Assembly (NCBI GenBank): GCA_034439755.1 | Contig: JAWXAZ010000004.1 | Coordinates: 1-64,000, forward strand | DNA from: B1 sp034439755 | GTDB lineage: Bacteria > Bacteroidota > Bacteroidia > UKL13-3 | Length of the DNA: 64,000 bases | Direction: 5' to 3' | Shown here: positions 17,601-26,038 of the stretch, one piece after another | How positions within the stretch are numbered: the first letter of the stretch is position 1 | Layout of the letters: every line of letters starts with the position of its first letter | Program-made: the position numbers and the translations under genes | Notes under the pieces: model-generated | The model's database searches: none | What the model saw: the letters and a program-made list of their open reading frames with translations, nothing else | Told to the model about the DNA's origin: nothing

Positions 17601-17676
17601 AAATTTAGAAGGCTTTTGCGCTGGACTTTATTATTTGAAAATTGGTTCAGAAACAAAGAAAATTATGTTAGAGTAA
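14632..17676 (+). CDS. SBBP-repeat T9SS cargo protein with 24x5-residue linker
   Basis: This secreted or cell-surface protein has 1014 residues. A signal peptide (MNWGVFFRVSLLAFLLNPQW..KA) is followed by an N-terminal beta domain of the DUF7948 type (YGFIQNRGQCIDQFGAFQDK, to about residue 227). A low-complexity run of 24 pentapeptides (229-348) comes next, then SBBP seven-bladed-propeller repeats (about 370-840, recurring AKFSxxGxRxWxTYLGG with AGxSxS). A T9SS pre-domain and a type A sorting domain (IKPNPSKGIFYLQ, IEVYNMHGSLV, GLYYLKI) close it. The sorting domain implies export by the type IX system. Two T9SS-style features plus the repeat suggest a variable surface protein; ligand unknown. 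Confidence 0.8.
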   Translation: MNWGVFFRVSLLAFLLNPQWVKAASGLTVPPYQYGFIQNRGQCIDQFGAFQDKILFVYQDKSLKISLNSQGWSYEQFRYEPTIATENAKQNPKQIHSSVQIHRIDFHLINSNPNPLVISESKFPDPIQYYTKNSGENGLVQTEHFGKITYKEIYPKIDLVFSMNSSSIESSFKYNFILHPGADIKQIKFRIDGAQELNLLVSGEISMRTSLGEIKEQIPYSYSYFDVGETEAKETEVMQTEVKETEVKETGIKETGVMQTEVKENGVKENGAKETGVMQTGVMQTEVKETGIKETEVMQTEVKETGIKETGVKETGVKETGAKETGVKETGVKETGIKETGVKETGAKKQEERVKFEQLYSSVFGFKMDATILGKTVVIDPAPWLTYCGSLGEEIAMAVLLDSSENLWVAGYTNSSTNMVTSGAHQTIAGGLYDGYLAKYNALGVRQWSSFLGGSNSDYCTGLSLAENGQILVVGTSESGSGIASVGAAQDSLWGMADAFVAKFSSAGLRVWGTYLGGEDYDYGNGIVRFNNGSLGVCGGTFSMSGLATTGAYDTLYAGGIFYGDAFVVKLNASGQKIWGTYLGGSGGDNALAIALDSNQNLVTVGFSMSATGLASNGSHQTVYGGNYDGFMSKFSSNGALWWSSYYGGLEGDYINAVCLDKQQNILIAGRTLSDSLIATSGTYQSAFGGGMSWGDSFLAKFSGTGMRLWSTYFGGSLEETAQGISVDSSGQIFICGSSTGSSGFSTTGVQQSTFGGGGSDGYLAKFSGAGVRIWCTYLGGINADGINALFSNIQGQTACAGYSSSAGLATFMAQQTILSGAPDMILGVYGFNGVLPVQLIAFSAQMQENGIACQWSTSSEINNAYFNIEKSGDALIFDSVGWVTGMGNSAKLHKYFWLDQNPFSGNNYYRLKQVDFDGQTSLSEVVLVTDYFDFKENGLQIKPNPSKGIFYLQRTQVENDIQAIEVYNMHGSLVKKSSILFVKNNWSTLNLEGFCAGLYYLKIGSETKKIMLE
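15046..15058 (+). repeat. Dispersed 13-mer, exact copy 2
   Basis: TTGGTTCAGACCG in frame in the SBBP protein gene, read as Leu-Val-Gln-Thr-Glu, upstream of the pentapeptide array. Confidence 0.8.
15316..15675 (+). repeat. Coding minisatellite, 24 units of 15 bp
   Basis: There are twenty-four head-to-tail 15-bp units with consensus GAAACTGGGGTAAAG. They encode variants of Glu-Thr-Gly-Val-Lys (residues 229-348); common variants are Gln-Thr-Glu-Val-Lys, Glu-Thr-Gly-Ile-Lys and units ending in Met. The unit is a multiple of three, so gain or loss keeps the frame. Confidence 0.95.
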
Positions 17677-17683
17677 AATGATT

Positions 17684-18136
17684 TTATAAAATCTGAGAAG
17701 TGTGCTTTTTGGTATCCACCTTTTCAATTACCTTTTCTATTTTTCCTTTTTCGTCGATGATAAAAGTAGTTCTTATCATGCCCATATATTTTTTTCCATA
17801 CATACTTTTCTCTCCCCAAGTACCGTATGCAAGTGCCACAGCATTGTCTTCATCTGCAAGTAACGAAAAAGGCAATTCGTGTTTGGCAATAAACTTTTGG
17901 TGTTTAGCGGCAGTATCTGGACTTACGCCTAAAATGGCATAACCTTTGGCCAAAAACGACTCATAATTGTCTCTTAAATCACAGGCCTCTGCGGTGCAAC
18001 CAGGTGTATCATCTTTTGGGTAAAAATACAATACAAGTTTTTTGCCTTTGAAATTGGCCAATGAAACCATTTCATTTAATTCATTTTTTGCATTAAATGC
18101 CGGGGCTTTATCGCCTTCTTTTAATAAAATTGCCAT
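17684..18136 (-). CDS. bcp: Thioredoxin-dependent peroxiredoxin Bcp (PrxQ)
   Basis: This atypical 2-Cys peroxiredoxin of 150 residues reduces peroxides with electrons from thioredoxin. The active site reads FYPKDDTPGCTAEACDLRD: peroxidatic C47 and a second cysteine C52 five residues on, the classic PrxQ arrangement. GVSPDTAAKHQKFIAKHELPF and RTTFIIDEKGKI are further family marks. It is the last gene of the minus-strand run that starts at 25911, 54 bases after the M23 peptidase, and converges with the SBBP gene across seven bases. Confidence 0.93.
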   Translation of the reverse strand: MAILLKEGDKAPAFNAKNELNEMVSLANFKGKKLVLYFYPKDDTPGCTAEACDLRDNYESFLAKGYAILGVSPDTAAKHQKFIAKHELPFSLLADEDNAVALAYGTWGEKSMYGKKYMGMIRTTFIIDEKGKIEKVIEKVDTKKHTSQIL

Positions 18137-18190
18137 GCTATTTTCTCAATTAACCTTATTCTTATAAAACCTAAATTATCCCAAATTGTT

Positions 18191-20014
18191 TTATTTAGGA
18201 ACCATGTTGTAATACTTTTCTTGAATGTTACCCTTTGCATCCTCCACCCGCACCAGCAAGTTAAATACTTTTGAATTATCGGGGTCATTTTCTAAGTTAA
18301 AAATACGGTCGCGCTCCGAGAAATAAACCTCATCGAATTGATAAGAAAGCAAATCATTCTTGGCATCAAAGTCGAGCAAAATCCACCTACCGTTTAGGTA
18401 TGCATTGTATTTTTCAATACCAGAAAAATCATCTGTCACTTCAAAATTCCAAGAGGAAGTATCGATAGATCTCTCTGGATTGCGCGAAATTAAACGTTTA
18501 ATTTTTGGCGGAAAAGTATCCATCACCACACAGTAATTCCCAAAATTACCTCCTTTTCCACGAACCCAACCATTGGCAAAATAACCACCCGCCGAGCGCA
18601 GTGAGGCCGACTTATTTGGCCGATAGGCCAAGAGCAATTTATCTTGAAAACCTTTGGGGTAATAAGCCACACGAATACCCACATCAAAAGCGGTATGAAT
18701 AGGCACATTGGGGGTATGAAAAATATACTCTTTGGAGTAAGTTCCAACCTGACCGAATATGGTGTTTATTTCACTATAAACGGTATCATAAATACTCTTG
18801 GGATTCATTTTAACTTCAAAATCGGGAACACCTAAAATCTGCGCCTTTCCTGGTAAAATCCTAAACTTTCCCAAGATACTTTTTTGATAGGCAATTCTAT
18901 CTTGATCCTCTTTTGATGGCCCAATTTTATAAGGCACTTTTAAGTAAAAAGTATTTTGATTAAAATCTTTCACTACAAACAACAACTCACCAGTAGACGA
19001 GGCTTGGTTATTTATTAAATTGAGTCGCCCCAAATCCTTATCGTAAGTATAAGAACTAAACAAATTTCCATCGTCTACAAAGCACTTTTGCACCCTATTT
19101 TTTTCAATCTTGTAATACGGATAATCTATGTGCGCGTTGATATATTTGCTTTCATCAAACGCAAATTGGTTCAGCACGTGCCTAAATTTTTGTTTGCCAT
19201 TATTCCAAAAACTGTATTCGTAGATTCCCTTTTCATCTTTTGCATTGTGAATATAATCGTAAGCCTCTATGGCAAACCCATAAATATCGGGATCTAGCAC
19301 CAATGTATCCTTTAACACCAACATGCTATCTTGCAGGTAAGTGGTTTTGGTCTGAACCAATATTTTAGACTTAAGCAATAGGCCTTCGGTGACAAATTTG
19401 TACACCTGAATTTTAAAGATGGTGGGCTTTAGTGAATCAATTGGAACCAAGCCAAACAAGGCAGGATTAAGTGTTTTTCCGGTTTTAGAATCCCTAATTT
19501 CATAATGTAAATGCGGACCAGTACTGCCGCCACTGTTGCCACTCCAGCCAATGGTATCACCTTTTTTAACCTTGAGAAAAGGGCTCAAATAAATCTTATC
19601 AAACTCAAAGTTTTGATTGATGTATTGGTAATTATGAACCCAATCTGCAATGGCACCATTATATTTTTGCAGGTGCCCATAAACGGTGGCAAACCCATTT
19701 GCGTGTTCAATATAAATTGCCTTGCCATAGCCATTCCGTTGAACCTTAATTCTGCTTACATAACCATCTGCCGCTGCATAAACAGGCAAGCCTTCCCTCC
19801 CATTTGTTCTTAAATCTTGTCCGCTGTGAAAATGGTTATCGCGCAAAACGCCATATGGCGAAACCAAGTTGGGAAGCGAATCGAGCGGGTACCGAAAGTA
19901 ATTCTGCGGATATTTTTGGGCTTGCAATTGCGTTGGCATCACACAAAAAATTAGCACCCATACTTGCAAGAGAATGGGTGCATAAAAACTTGGATATGTG
20001 CGTTTTTTATTCAA
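18191..20014 (-). CDS. M23 (LytM) family metallopeptidase
   Basis: This exported peptidase of 607 residues is likely to cleave peptidoglycan cross-links or to act as a murein-hydrolase regulator. A signal peptide covers about 1-32. The M23 domain (about 45-180) keeps all zinc and catalytic residues: H63 and D67 in HFHSGQDL, and H167 and H169 in GPHLHYE. The remaining 400 residues are beta-rich Ig-like modules typical of the long Bacteroidota M23 proteins, with no recognised enzyme motif. The start lies one base after the FAH gene stop, so the pair is cotranscribed. Confidence 0.88.
   Translation of the reverse strand: MNKKRTYPSFYAPILLQVWVLIFCVMPTQLQAQKYPQNYFRYPLDSLPNLVSPYGVLRDNHFHSGQDLRTNGREGLPVYAAADGYVSRIKVQRNGYGKAIYIEHANGFATVYGHLQKYNGAIADWVHNYQYINQNFEFDKIYLSPFLKVKKGDTIGWSGNSGGSTGPHLHYEIRDSKTGKTLNPALFGLVPIDSLKPTIFKIQVYKFVTEGLLLKSKILVQTKTTYLQDSMLVLKDTLVLDPDIYGFAIEAYDYIHNAKDEKGIYEYSFWNNGKQKFRHVLNQFAFDESKYINAHIDYPYYKIEKNRVQKCFVDDGNLFSSYTYDKDLGRLNLINNQASSTGELLFVVKDFNQNTFYLKVPYKIGPSKEDQDRIAYQKSILGKFRILPGKAQILGVPDFEVKMNPKSIYDTVYSEINTIFGQVGTYSKEYIFHTPNVPIHTAFDVGIRVAYYPKGFQDKLLLAYRPNKSASLRSAGGYFANGWVRGKGGNFGNYCVVMDTFPPKIKRLISRNPERSIDTSSWNFEVTDDFSGIEKYNAYLNGRWILLDFDAKNDLLSYQFDEVYFSERDRIFNLENDPDNSKVFNLLVRVEDAKGNIQEKYYNMVPK
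19348..19360 (-). repeat. Dispersed 13-mer, one mismatch
   Basis: TGGTCTGAACCAA on the plus strand; the M23 gene reads it as Leu-Val-Gln-Thr-Lys. Confidence 0.55.
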
Positions 20015-20015
20015 A

Positions 20016-20624
20016 TTACTTTACTTCAAATGCAATCATTTGTTTGTCCTCCACAAAGCCTACTAACTTATCTCCAATAGCAACGGCACTAACACCTGCA
20101 GGCGTTCCAGTGTATATTAAATCGCCTACTTTTAAGGTAAAGTATTTAGAAATAAAACTGATTATTTGAGCAAAAGAAAATATCATATCTTTGGTATTTC
20201 CTTGCTGAACCCAATCTCCATTTTTCTGGAGGCCGAAGTTAATATTGTTTAAGTCTAGGCCCTCGATAGAAAAGAAATCGCCAATGGGCGCAGAACCATC
20301 AAAACCTTTGGCCAATTCCCAAGGAAGCCCTTTCGACTTTAATTGAGCCTGCAAATCTCTTGCAGTGAAATCCACTCCCAAGCCCAGTTCATTAAAATAA
20401 TTGGCCGCAAATTTCTCTTGTATATTTTTACCTACCTTATTTATGCGAATAACCAACTCAATCTCATGGTGCACATCCTGGCTAAACTCGGGCAAATAAA
20501 AAGGTTCGCCATTTTTTAACAGTGCTGTGTCTGGTTTTGAAAAAACCACAGGATTTTCTGGCACGGCATTTCCTAGTTCCTTAGCGTGTTCGCTATAATT
20601 TCTACCTATACAAAAAATCTTCAT
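20016..20624 (-). CDS. Fumarylacetoacetate hydrolase family protein
   Basis: This 202-residue FAH-fold protein belongs to the short FAHD1/YcgM group, whose members act as acylpyruvate hydrolases or oxaloacetate decarboxylases. MKIFCIGRNYSEHAKELGN at the start, then PVVFSKPDTAL, HHEIELVIRI (metal-binding His-Glu and Glu), GVDFTARDLQ and the C-terminal GDLIYTGTPAGVS are family landmarks. It is cytoplasmic. It shares a transcript with the M23 peptidase, although nothing links the two biochemically. The substrate cannot be inferred. Confidence 0.88.
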   Translation of the reverse strand: MKIFCIGRNYSEHAKELGNAVPENPVVFSKPDTALLKNGEPFYLPEFSQDVHHEIELVIRINKVGKNIQEKFAANYFNELGLGVDFTARDLQAQLKSKGLPWELAKGFDGSAPIGDFFSIEGLDLNNINFGLQKNGDWVQQGNTKDMIFSFAQIISFISKYFTLKVGDLIYTGTPAGVSAVAIGDKLVGFVEDKQMIAFEVK

Positions 20625-20681
20625 TCTATCTATTCATTTACTTGGTTCAAATCGAAAAAAAGGATTATTTAAAACAGCCTA

Positions 20682-22385
20682 TTATTTCAATTTTTCCAAC
20701 TCTGCAGACACAAAGTCCATTAAGACCTTAATGTATGCTTCAGAAAAATCAAACTTAATTCCAGCCGCATCATAAATATCTCCAATTGTTTTGGTATAAC
20801 CTAAGCTAAGTGCATGTTTGTATTGCTCAACAGCAACTTTCTTATTACTTTGGTAATTTCTCCAAACAGAAAGGGCACCTAATTGAGCCATGCCATATTC
20901 GATATAGTAGAAAGGCACTTCATACAAATGTAATTGCTTTTGCCAAGTGTACGATTGAAAATTTTCCAATCCTTCCCAGTTTACCATGCCAGTTCCAAAT
21001 TCTTTGCTTAACTCAATCCAATATGCTTTTCGTTCTGCTCTTGTATGCGTTGGATTTGAGTATATCCAATGTTGAAATTTATCGATGGTTGCAATCCAAG
21101 GAAGTATTTTAATGATACCTTCCAAATGTTCTTCTTTGGCTCTTTTAAAATCGTTTGGTTCAGGATAAAATTCATCTTGCCCATCGTAACTAATTAGCTC
21201 CATGCTCATACTAGCAAGCTCTGCCACCTCGCTAGGGCAATTTTTAAACGCTGCCAATTCCAAGTCCTTACTTAAAAAAGAATGCACGGCATGTCCGCCT
21301 TCATGCACCATAGTTTCTACATCTCTTGTGCTGCTTGCCGCATTCATAAAAATGAAAGGCACATTGGTTTCGGCCATTGGGTAATTATACCCACCAGGTG
21401 CTTTACCTTTCCTACTTTCAAGGTCTAATCTACCCATATCATCCATCGTTTTAATGCAGAACGCAAAATAATCATCCACTTTAGAGAAGCACTTGATTGT
21501 TTTTTCTAGCAAATCGGCACCACTTGTAAAAGGCTCTAAAGCAGGTTTATTCTCTACATCCACTTCCATATCCCATGGCTTTAAATGGTGACCCATGGCA
21601 TCTTTGCGCTGTTGGTGAAAACCTTTTACCAAGGGTAATACTTCATTTTGAATGGCCTGGTGAAAAGAAAAACAATCCTCGGGCGTATAATCAAATCGGC
21701 CCATGGCGGCAAACATATAATCTCTAAAATTGGCGAAACCCGCATTTACCGCAACCTGATGGCGCAAAGAAATTAGCTCATCAAACAAGGCATCAAGCTC
21801 ATCGCTGTACTTTGCCCTTACCTCATTTATTTTCATAAAGGCTTCCTGACGTAAAGCACGATCTGGATTTTTAAGGTAATTGGAAGCTTGCTGTAAAGTT
21901 AATTCCTTGCCATCCATTTCCACACTCATGCCACCTAAAATAGTCCCATATTTTTGCGCCTCCGCAGCAATTTTTGCTTGTAAAGGAACATTCTCCTCTC
22001 TAAAAATTTCAATCTCTTTCTTTAAGCCACGCAGGTAAATAAAATACTTTTGCTGATCCAATTCATTTAAGAAAGGACAAGCCATTAGTTTCTTGTTTAG
22101 CGCATCGCTCAAGGGCGAAATCTTTGGTTCAATTTCATTGACAAAAAACAAATAAGCCTCTTCGAGCGCTTTGTTGTTGGTATCGCAAGTCATTTTAACA
22201 TAACGCCAAGCAAGGTCTTCGCTCACAAAAGCTTCGAGCTCACTGCGGTGACGCAACCAAGATATTAGCTCCTCTTTGGAGGTAATTTCTCTGTTTAATA
22301 ATTGATTAAAGTACGGGGCAAGAACTTCCCAAGAAGTGATCTTTAATTTATCTGCTAAAAATTTATGGTGAATAATAGTTATCAT
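20682..22385 (-). CDS. M3 family oligoendopeptidase
   Basis: This cytoplasmic zinc oligopeptidase of 567 residues is in the M3B/PepF-like group and would degrade short peptides. The catalytic motif HEGGH is at 361-365, with the third ligand in the downstream helix ELASMSMELIS. The N-terminal helical domain (about 1-340) includes the MAETNVPFIFMNA segment before the motif. The length is close to other PepF-type enzymes. It lies 57 bases above the FAH gene and 30 bases below an unrecognised exported protein, in a six-gene same-strand run. Confidence 0.9.
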   Translation of the reverse strand: MITIIHHKFLADKLKITSWEVLAPYFNQLLNREITSKEELISWLRHRSELEAFVSEDLAWRYVKMTCDTNNKALEEAYLFFVNEIEPKISPLSDALNKKLMACPFLNELDQQKYFIYLRGLKKEIEIFREENVPLQAKIAAEAQKYGTILGGMSVEMDGKELTLQQASNYLKNPDRALRQEAFMKINEVRAKYSDELDALFDELISLRHQVAVNAGFANFRDYMFAAMGRFDYTPEDCFSFHQAIQNEVLPLVKGFHQQRKDAMGHHLKPWDMEVDVENKPALEPFTSGADLLEKTIKCFSKVDDYFAFCIKTMDDMGRLDLESRKGKAPGGYNYPMAETNVPFIFMNAASSTRDVETMVHEGGHAVHSFLSKDLELAAFKNCPSEVAELASMSMELISYDGQDEFYPEPNDFKRAKEEHLEGIIKILPWIATIDKFQHWIYSNPTHTRAERKAYWIELSKEFGTGMVNWEGLENFQSYTWQKQLHLYEVPFYYIEYGMAQLGALSVWRNYQSNKKVAVEQYKHALSLGYTKTIGDIYDAAGIKFDFSEAYIKVLMDFVSAELEKLK

Positions 22386-22415
22386 AATAATGTGTGTTAA
22401 ATAGTATGGCTCAAA

Positions 22416-24860
22416 TTAATTATATGTTTTTATAAATTCATAGAACAAAGCGCAGTTACCGCTCAATTGTTCATAAAAATCTGGATTTACCTTCTTTTCT
22501 TTTAATATTTTCATTGGAAAAAGCTTGTCGCGCCTGCCTGGAAGCTCATAATAGCCATTGTTGAGCATAAACAAAATTAAGGCTAATAACTTAGGTTCAT
22601 AACTATATTTTAGCGCTTCTTTAAAGTAATAACGCGAACGGGCAGCCGAATAATACATCGGATCCACGTCTAAATCATTGTCCTCCTCATAATCTCCCAA
22701 CTGATAATTCTTCTGCATGATCCAATATTTGCCATGGTAACTCATGCTATAATAGGCATTCCCAATTTTATATAAGGCCAATGCTTTTTGCTCCTTATTG
22801 AGTTTTGGAACCCTATTTTTCAATTGAATCAATTCCCGTAAAAAGCTCACTTTATTATAACTACAATTTCTAAAATTAAGAGGATCGTGCCCATTGTTTG
22901 GACTTACCCAAAAAGGATCATCCATTTTAAATTGGGTATAAACTTCGTTGTTCCAATAGCCAGTATCTATTAGCTTAAGCACTTCCAAGGCATCAACTAA
23001 ACGGTCTTGCTGAACCAATTTCATGCTACAGATATCGTATAGTTTATCCTTGTTAATATATTCAAGGTTAGACTCATCTTCATCATAAGATTCGTAGGTA
23101 TAAGTATAAACTTTACCCCTTAACAATTTTTCAAAATCGCTGGCATTGTGTTTATTTAACAAATGAATCATGGCCAAAATATTTTCTGGCGAAGCATTTT
23201 TATAGAGGTTGGTATACATATTACCAATACCCAACAAGTTATGCGTAGCGTAGGGCTTTGCGCTAAATCCATATAACAAAAAACCTTCTGGTGCTGCGCC
23301 ACGTTGTATAAATTCTCTTGCCACAAAATTGATTAATTGAAAACGCATTTCTTTCCTTTGTGGATACTTATTAGAAGTTGCTAATAAATAATTATTTAGT
23401 CGGGCAAATTCTTGTTTCACTTGTTCAGTTATTCGCTCAGATTTTGCAATTTCTAACATAAAACCACTCAATAAGAATTGTGTTTTTCCTATCTCATCCA
23501 ATTGTTTGGCATCTACCAGGGCATAATGTTTTGCGCTTGCATCGAGGTCCATTAAAATAAAGGCCAAATAACCGGCACATAAATGATAGAAAGCATTATT
23601 GGTTCGGCCCAAAACGGCCATATTTTCATTTAAAAAAGCATATACTCGTTTTGCGTACGCTTTATCCTTATTAAATTGCGCGTTAATGGCTTGGTTTACC
23701 AATTGGGGTTGATCCCATCCAAATTTATAAAAAAAATCTTCTTTTCGGGTTGAACCAAACTCGCAATATTTGGTTCCTAAAATCCAATCTTCTATCTTAT
23801 TAATTTCTCTTAACCATAACCCAGGTAAAAACTTATTGGACAGATCCAAATGCAGAATTTCCTCAATTGCATCAAGTTTCTCGCTAGGTCGGTGAGTAGC
23901 ATCCAAAAAGAGAATCATGGCGCGCTCGTGGTCATTTTTGGCATAGCTTAAAGCTTGTTGGGTGAACTCATTTTGATAAGCCTTTTCGCAGGTATATCTC
24001 AAGTTAGGACAAGCCTCAAAAATCTTGCTTAATTGGTAATTTCTTTCTGCATTTGGGTAGCTAGTTACTGCATACATCATAGCAGAATTTTTGAGCCAAT
24101 TATCGTTGGGTAGGACTTCTAAATAAGCATGATAATTTTGCGCCATTAGTGTTGAATCGGTTGTATAAAATCCCAAGCGCAACAATTGAAAAGCATAACG
24201 TTGTTTTAAAAATACATCTTGAATTTGAAGCCTATTTTGTGTTGCTTCTTCAATAATTTTTGCAACCTTATTGGGCTCAATTCTAATACCATTATCGCTG
24301 TTATAATACCTATTCCTTTGTGGCAATATTATTTGTTGGTATTTAATTACGGGACAATCTGGGCAATCCCATGAAACGCCACTAGAAAGTTGATATTCGG
24401 CGCGCTTTGCTAAAGCTAAATAAGATTTTATAGCAGGGTGTTTGTTAGCAAAAGCCACAAAGGAATTTCCTTTAACTAAGCCCTCATAAATAGCAAAAAA
24501 ATCGCCGGGGTTTGTGCGGTATAAAACATCATAAATATCGCCGACTTGCACCTTATTTTTTGGATCAAGCCGAAGACAATAATTTTTCCATTGCAACACA
24601 TTTTGTTCATAATCATCTACACTCTCCAATTCTGAATCATCAACAGCATAATAGGCATTTTCTTTAAAGCCTTTGTGGTAGAAATCCATGCTATAAAACA
24701 AAGGCAACATACCCGATTGTGCATGCAAATTTGGATCAAAAGTCCAAAACCGATATTCCTCCTTGTATATACTAAATCCGCAAGAGTTGAGACTCTTTGG
24801 AGGCCATACAAGTGCAAGAAAATTAATGAGGCAAAGAATAAGCAGCTTCAATATTTTCAT
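22416..24860 (-). CDS. Unrecognised large exported helical-repeat protein
   Basis: No family was recognised with confidence. The 814-residue protein has a signal peptide (MKILKLLILCLINFLALV) followed at once by a SCGFSIYKEEYRFWTFDP segment. Most of the remainder is alpha-helical with repeated Y/A/L spacing like TPR or SEL1 arrays (for example YQLSKIFEACPNLRYTCEKA, QKALALYKIGNAYYSMSYHG). Cysteine pairs in WDCPDCPV might form a disulfide. It is probably periplasmic or surface-exposed. Its first 38 bases overlap the end of the upstream gene in another frame, so the two are likely one functional unit. Confidence 0.6.
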   Translation of the reverse strand: MKILKLLILCLINFLALVWPPKSLNSCGFSIYKEEYRFWTFDPNLHAQSGMLPLFYSMDFYHKGFKENAYYAVDDSELESVDDYEQNVLQWKNYCLRLDPKNKVQVGDIYDVLYRTNPGDFFAIYEGLVKGNSFVAFANKHPAIKSYLALAKRAEYQLSSGVSWDCPDCPVIKYQQIILPQRNRYYNSDNGIRIEPNKVAKIIEEATQNRLQIQDVFLKQRYAFQLLRLGFYTTDSTLMAQNYHAYLEVLPNDNWLKNSAMMYAVTSYPNAERNYQLSKIFEACPNLRYTCEKAYQNEFTQQALSYAKNDHERAMILFLDATHRPSEKLDAIEEILHLDLSNKFLPGLWLREINKIEDWILGTKYCEFGSTRKEDFFYKFGWDQPQLVNQAINAQFNKDKAYAKRVYAFLNENMAVLGRTNNAFYHLCAGYLAFILMDLDASAKHYALVDAKQLDEIGKTQFLLSGFMLEIAKSERITEQVKQEFARLNNYLLATSNKYPQRKEMRFQLINFVAREFIQRGAAPEGFLLYGFSAKPYATHNLLGIGNMYTNLYKNASPENILAMIHLLNKHNASDFEKLLRGKVYTYTYESYDEDESNLEYINKDKLYDICSMKLVQQDRLVDALEVLKLIDTGYWNNEVYTQFKMDDPFWVSPNNGHDPLNFRNCSYNKVSFLRELIQLKNRVPKLNKEQKALALYKIGNAYYSMSYHGKYWIMQKNYQLGDYEEDNDLDVDPMYYSAARSRYYFKEALKYSYEPKLLALILFMLNNGYYELPGRRDKLFPMKILKEKKVNPDFYEQLSGNCALFYEFIKTYN
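23746..23758 (-). repeat. Weak (two-mismatch) copy of the dispersed 13-mer
   Basis: CGGGTTGAACCAA on the plus strand. It is listed as an example of the decayed class; other two-mismatch sites are near 13393, 19166, 20642, 28097, 42169 and 59440. Confidence 0.3.
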
Positions 24861-25911
24861 AGGTAATTTTGTTTAATTCATCCATATCTAAATCGAATAA
24901 AGCAAGGGTACTATTTTGCGTTAAAGGCAAGTTTCTTAACAACAAATTTGATTGCCTTAATTCTTGCGCGCCACATGATTCAATTTTTAAAATATCGCCC
25001 GCTTTTAAGTTGTAATTGCTGTATCCATTTCTTTCAACGGTTTGAACCAAAAACTTGTTGTTAGCAAGCGGAGTTAAGGTATACTCTTTTTCATATACAT
25101 ATGCATTTTGCCCGTGTAATTTGGGAACAATATTATCTGAATACACTTTTAAAAACATTCCATTTCTAAACACCAAGGTCCAACTAAAAACGGGCAAAGC
25201 CACGTCCATGGGCAATGGGTAATCCTTTCTTTTGAGATACTTAAGCGCTTCATTGAAGTTAAAAATGCTATTGATATTGCTTATATTCTTGGCATTTTCC
25301 ATGTTATACAACATCAACATAACCCGGTCAACAGGCGGCACACCCAATTCGTCTTTGTACTTATAAGGATATAATCTTAAGGTAACAGAATACATAAATT
25401 GAGGGGCAATTTTTTTCATAGCCAATAAGAGATTAAAATACGAATCTTTGGTAGCTTTTGTCCAATCGCAATCAATTTGAATTTCCTTTGGAAGTATTTC
25501 TGTTTGGGAATAAATGCGTAAAGCTTGCGATAAAAAGTTATTGGCAAATTCATGATAATTATCCTTGTTGAGGTGCTTTAAAACTTCATTAGTAATATAT
25601 ACCACTGGAACATATTCTGTGCTATCCATCCCTTTTTCTATGTAATAATTGAGGGCGGTTTTTGAAGCAGGGAAAATCCCAGCAGCTACATTATAATCTA
25701 CATCTAACATTTTGATGTAAACCTTCCTTATTTGGTGTCTATTTAAAAAACTATCCTCTGCACTTGTATAACTACTTTTGTTAAAAACGGTCTTCCAATG
25801 GTAAATTGCCTTATTGCCTTGAAGGATATTTTGCGGCCGCAAGAACCAAAGGCCAATTAGCAAGAGAAGGAATGAAAATCCTGCCATCCATTGTATAATT
25901 TTGGTGTTCAT
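24823..25911 (-). CDS. Unrecognised membrane-anchored protein, possible glycosidase-like TIM barrel
   Basis: The protein has 362 residues and one N-terminal helix (IIQWMAGFSFLLLLIGLWFL, residues 5-24), so it is anchored in the inner membrane or is a lipoprotein-like export. Alternating strand/helix blocks such as IRKVYIKMLDVDYN, EIQIDCDWTKATKDSYFNLL, VDRVMLMLYNM and DVALPVFSWTLVF suggest a beta/alpha barrel. They recall the DUF3142-type glycoside-hydrolase-like proteins, but I cannot confirm catalytic residues. It begins the six-gene minus-strand run and overlaps the next gene by 38 bases. Confidence 0.5.
   Translation of the reverse strand: MNTKIIQWMAGFSFLLLLIGLWFLRPQNILQGNKAIYHWKTVFNKSSYTSAEDSFLNRHQIRKVYIKMLDVDYNVAAGIFPASKTALNYYIEKGMDSTEYVPVVYITNEVLKHLNKDNYHEFANNFLSQALRIYSQTEILPKEIQIDCDWTKATKDSYFNLLLAMKKIAPQFMYSVTLRLYPYKYKDELGVPPVDRVMLMLYNMENAKNISNINSIFNFNEALKYLKRKDYPLPMDVALPVFSWTLVFRNGMFLKVYSDNIVPKLHGQNAYVYEKEYTLTPLANNKFLVQTVERNGYSNYNLKAGDILKIESCGAQELRQSNLLLRNLPLTQNSTLALFDLDMDELNKITYENIEAAYSLPH
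25038..25050 (-). repeat. Dispersed 13-mer, one mismatch
   Basis: CGGTTTGAACCAA on the plus strand, read as Leu-Val-Gln-Thr-Val in the preceding gene. Confidence 0.55.
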
Positions 25912-26038
25912 AATTTGAAGTGAAATTTAAGAAAGATTTGTCAATTTCATTAAAAAAACTGTGTGAAAGGCAAAAACAGATTTAAATCATTTTTTAATCA
26001 GATAAGCACCTCTTAATTTGAACCAATAATAAATCTAA

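Noticed and set aside
25912..26038. TnaC-like tryptophan-sensing leader peptide
   Set aside because: No short frame with Trp codons and the expected spacing occurs in the 127-base gap before the tryptophanase gene.
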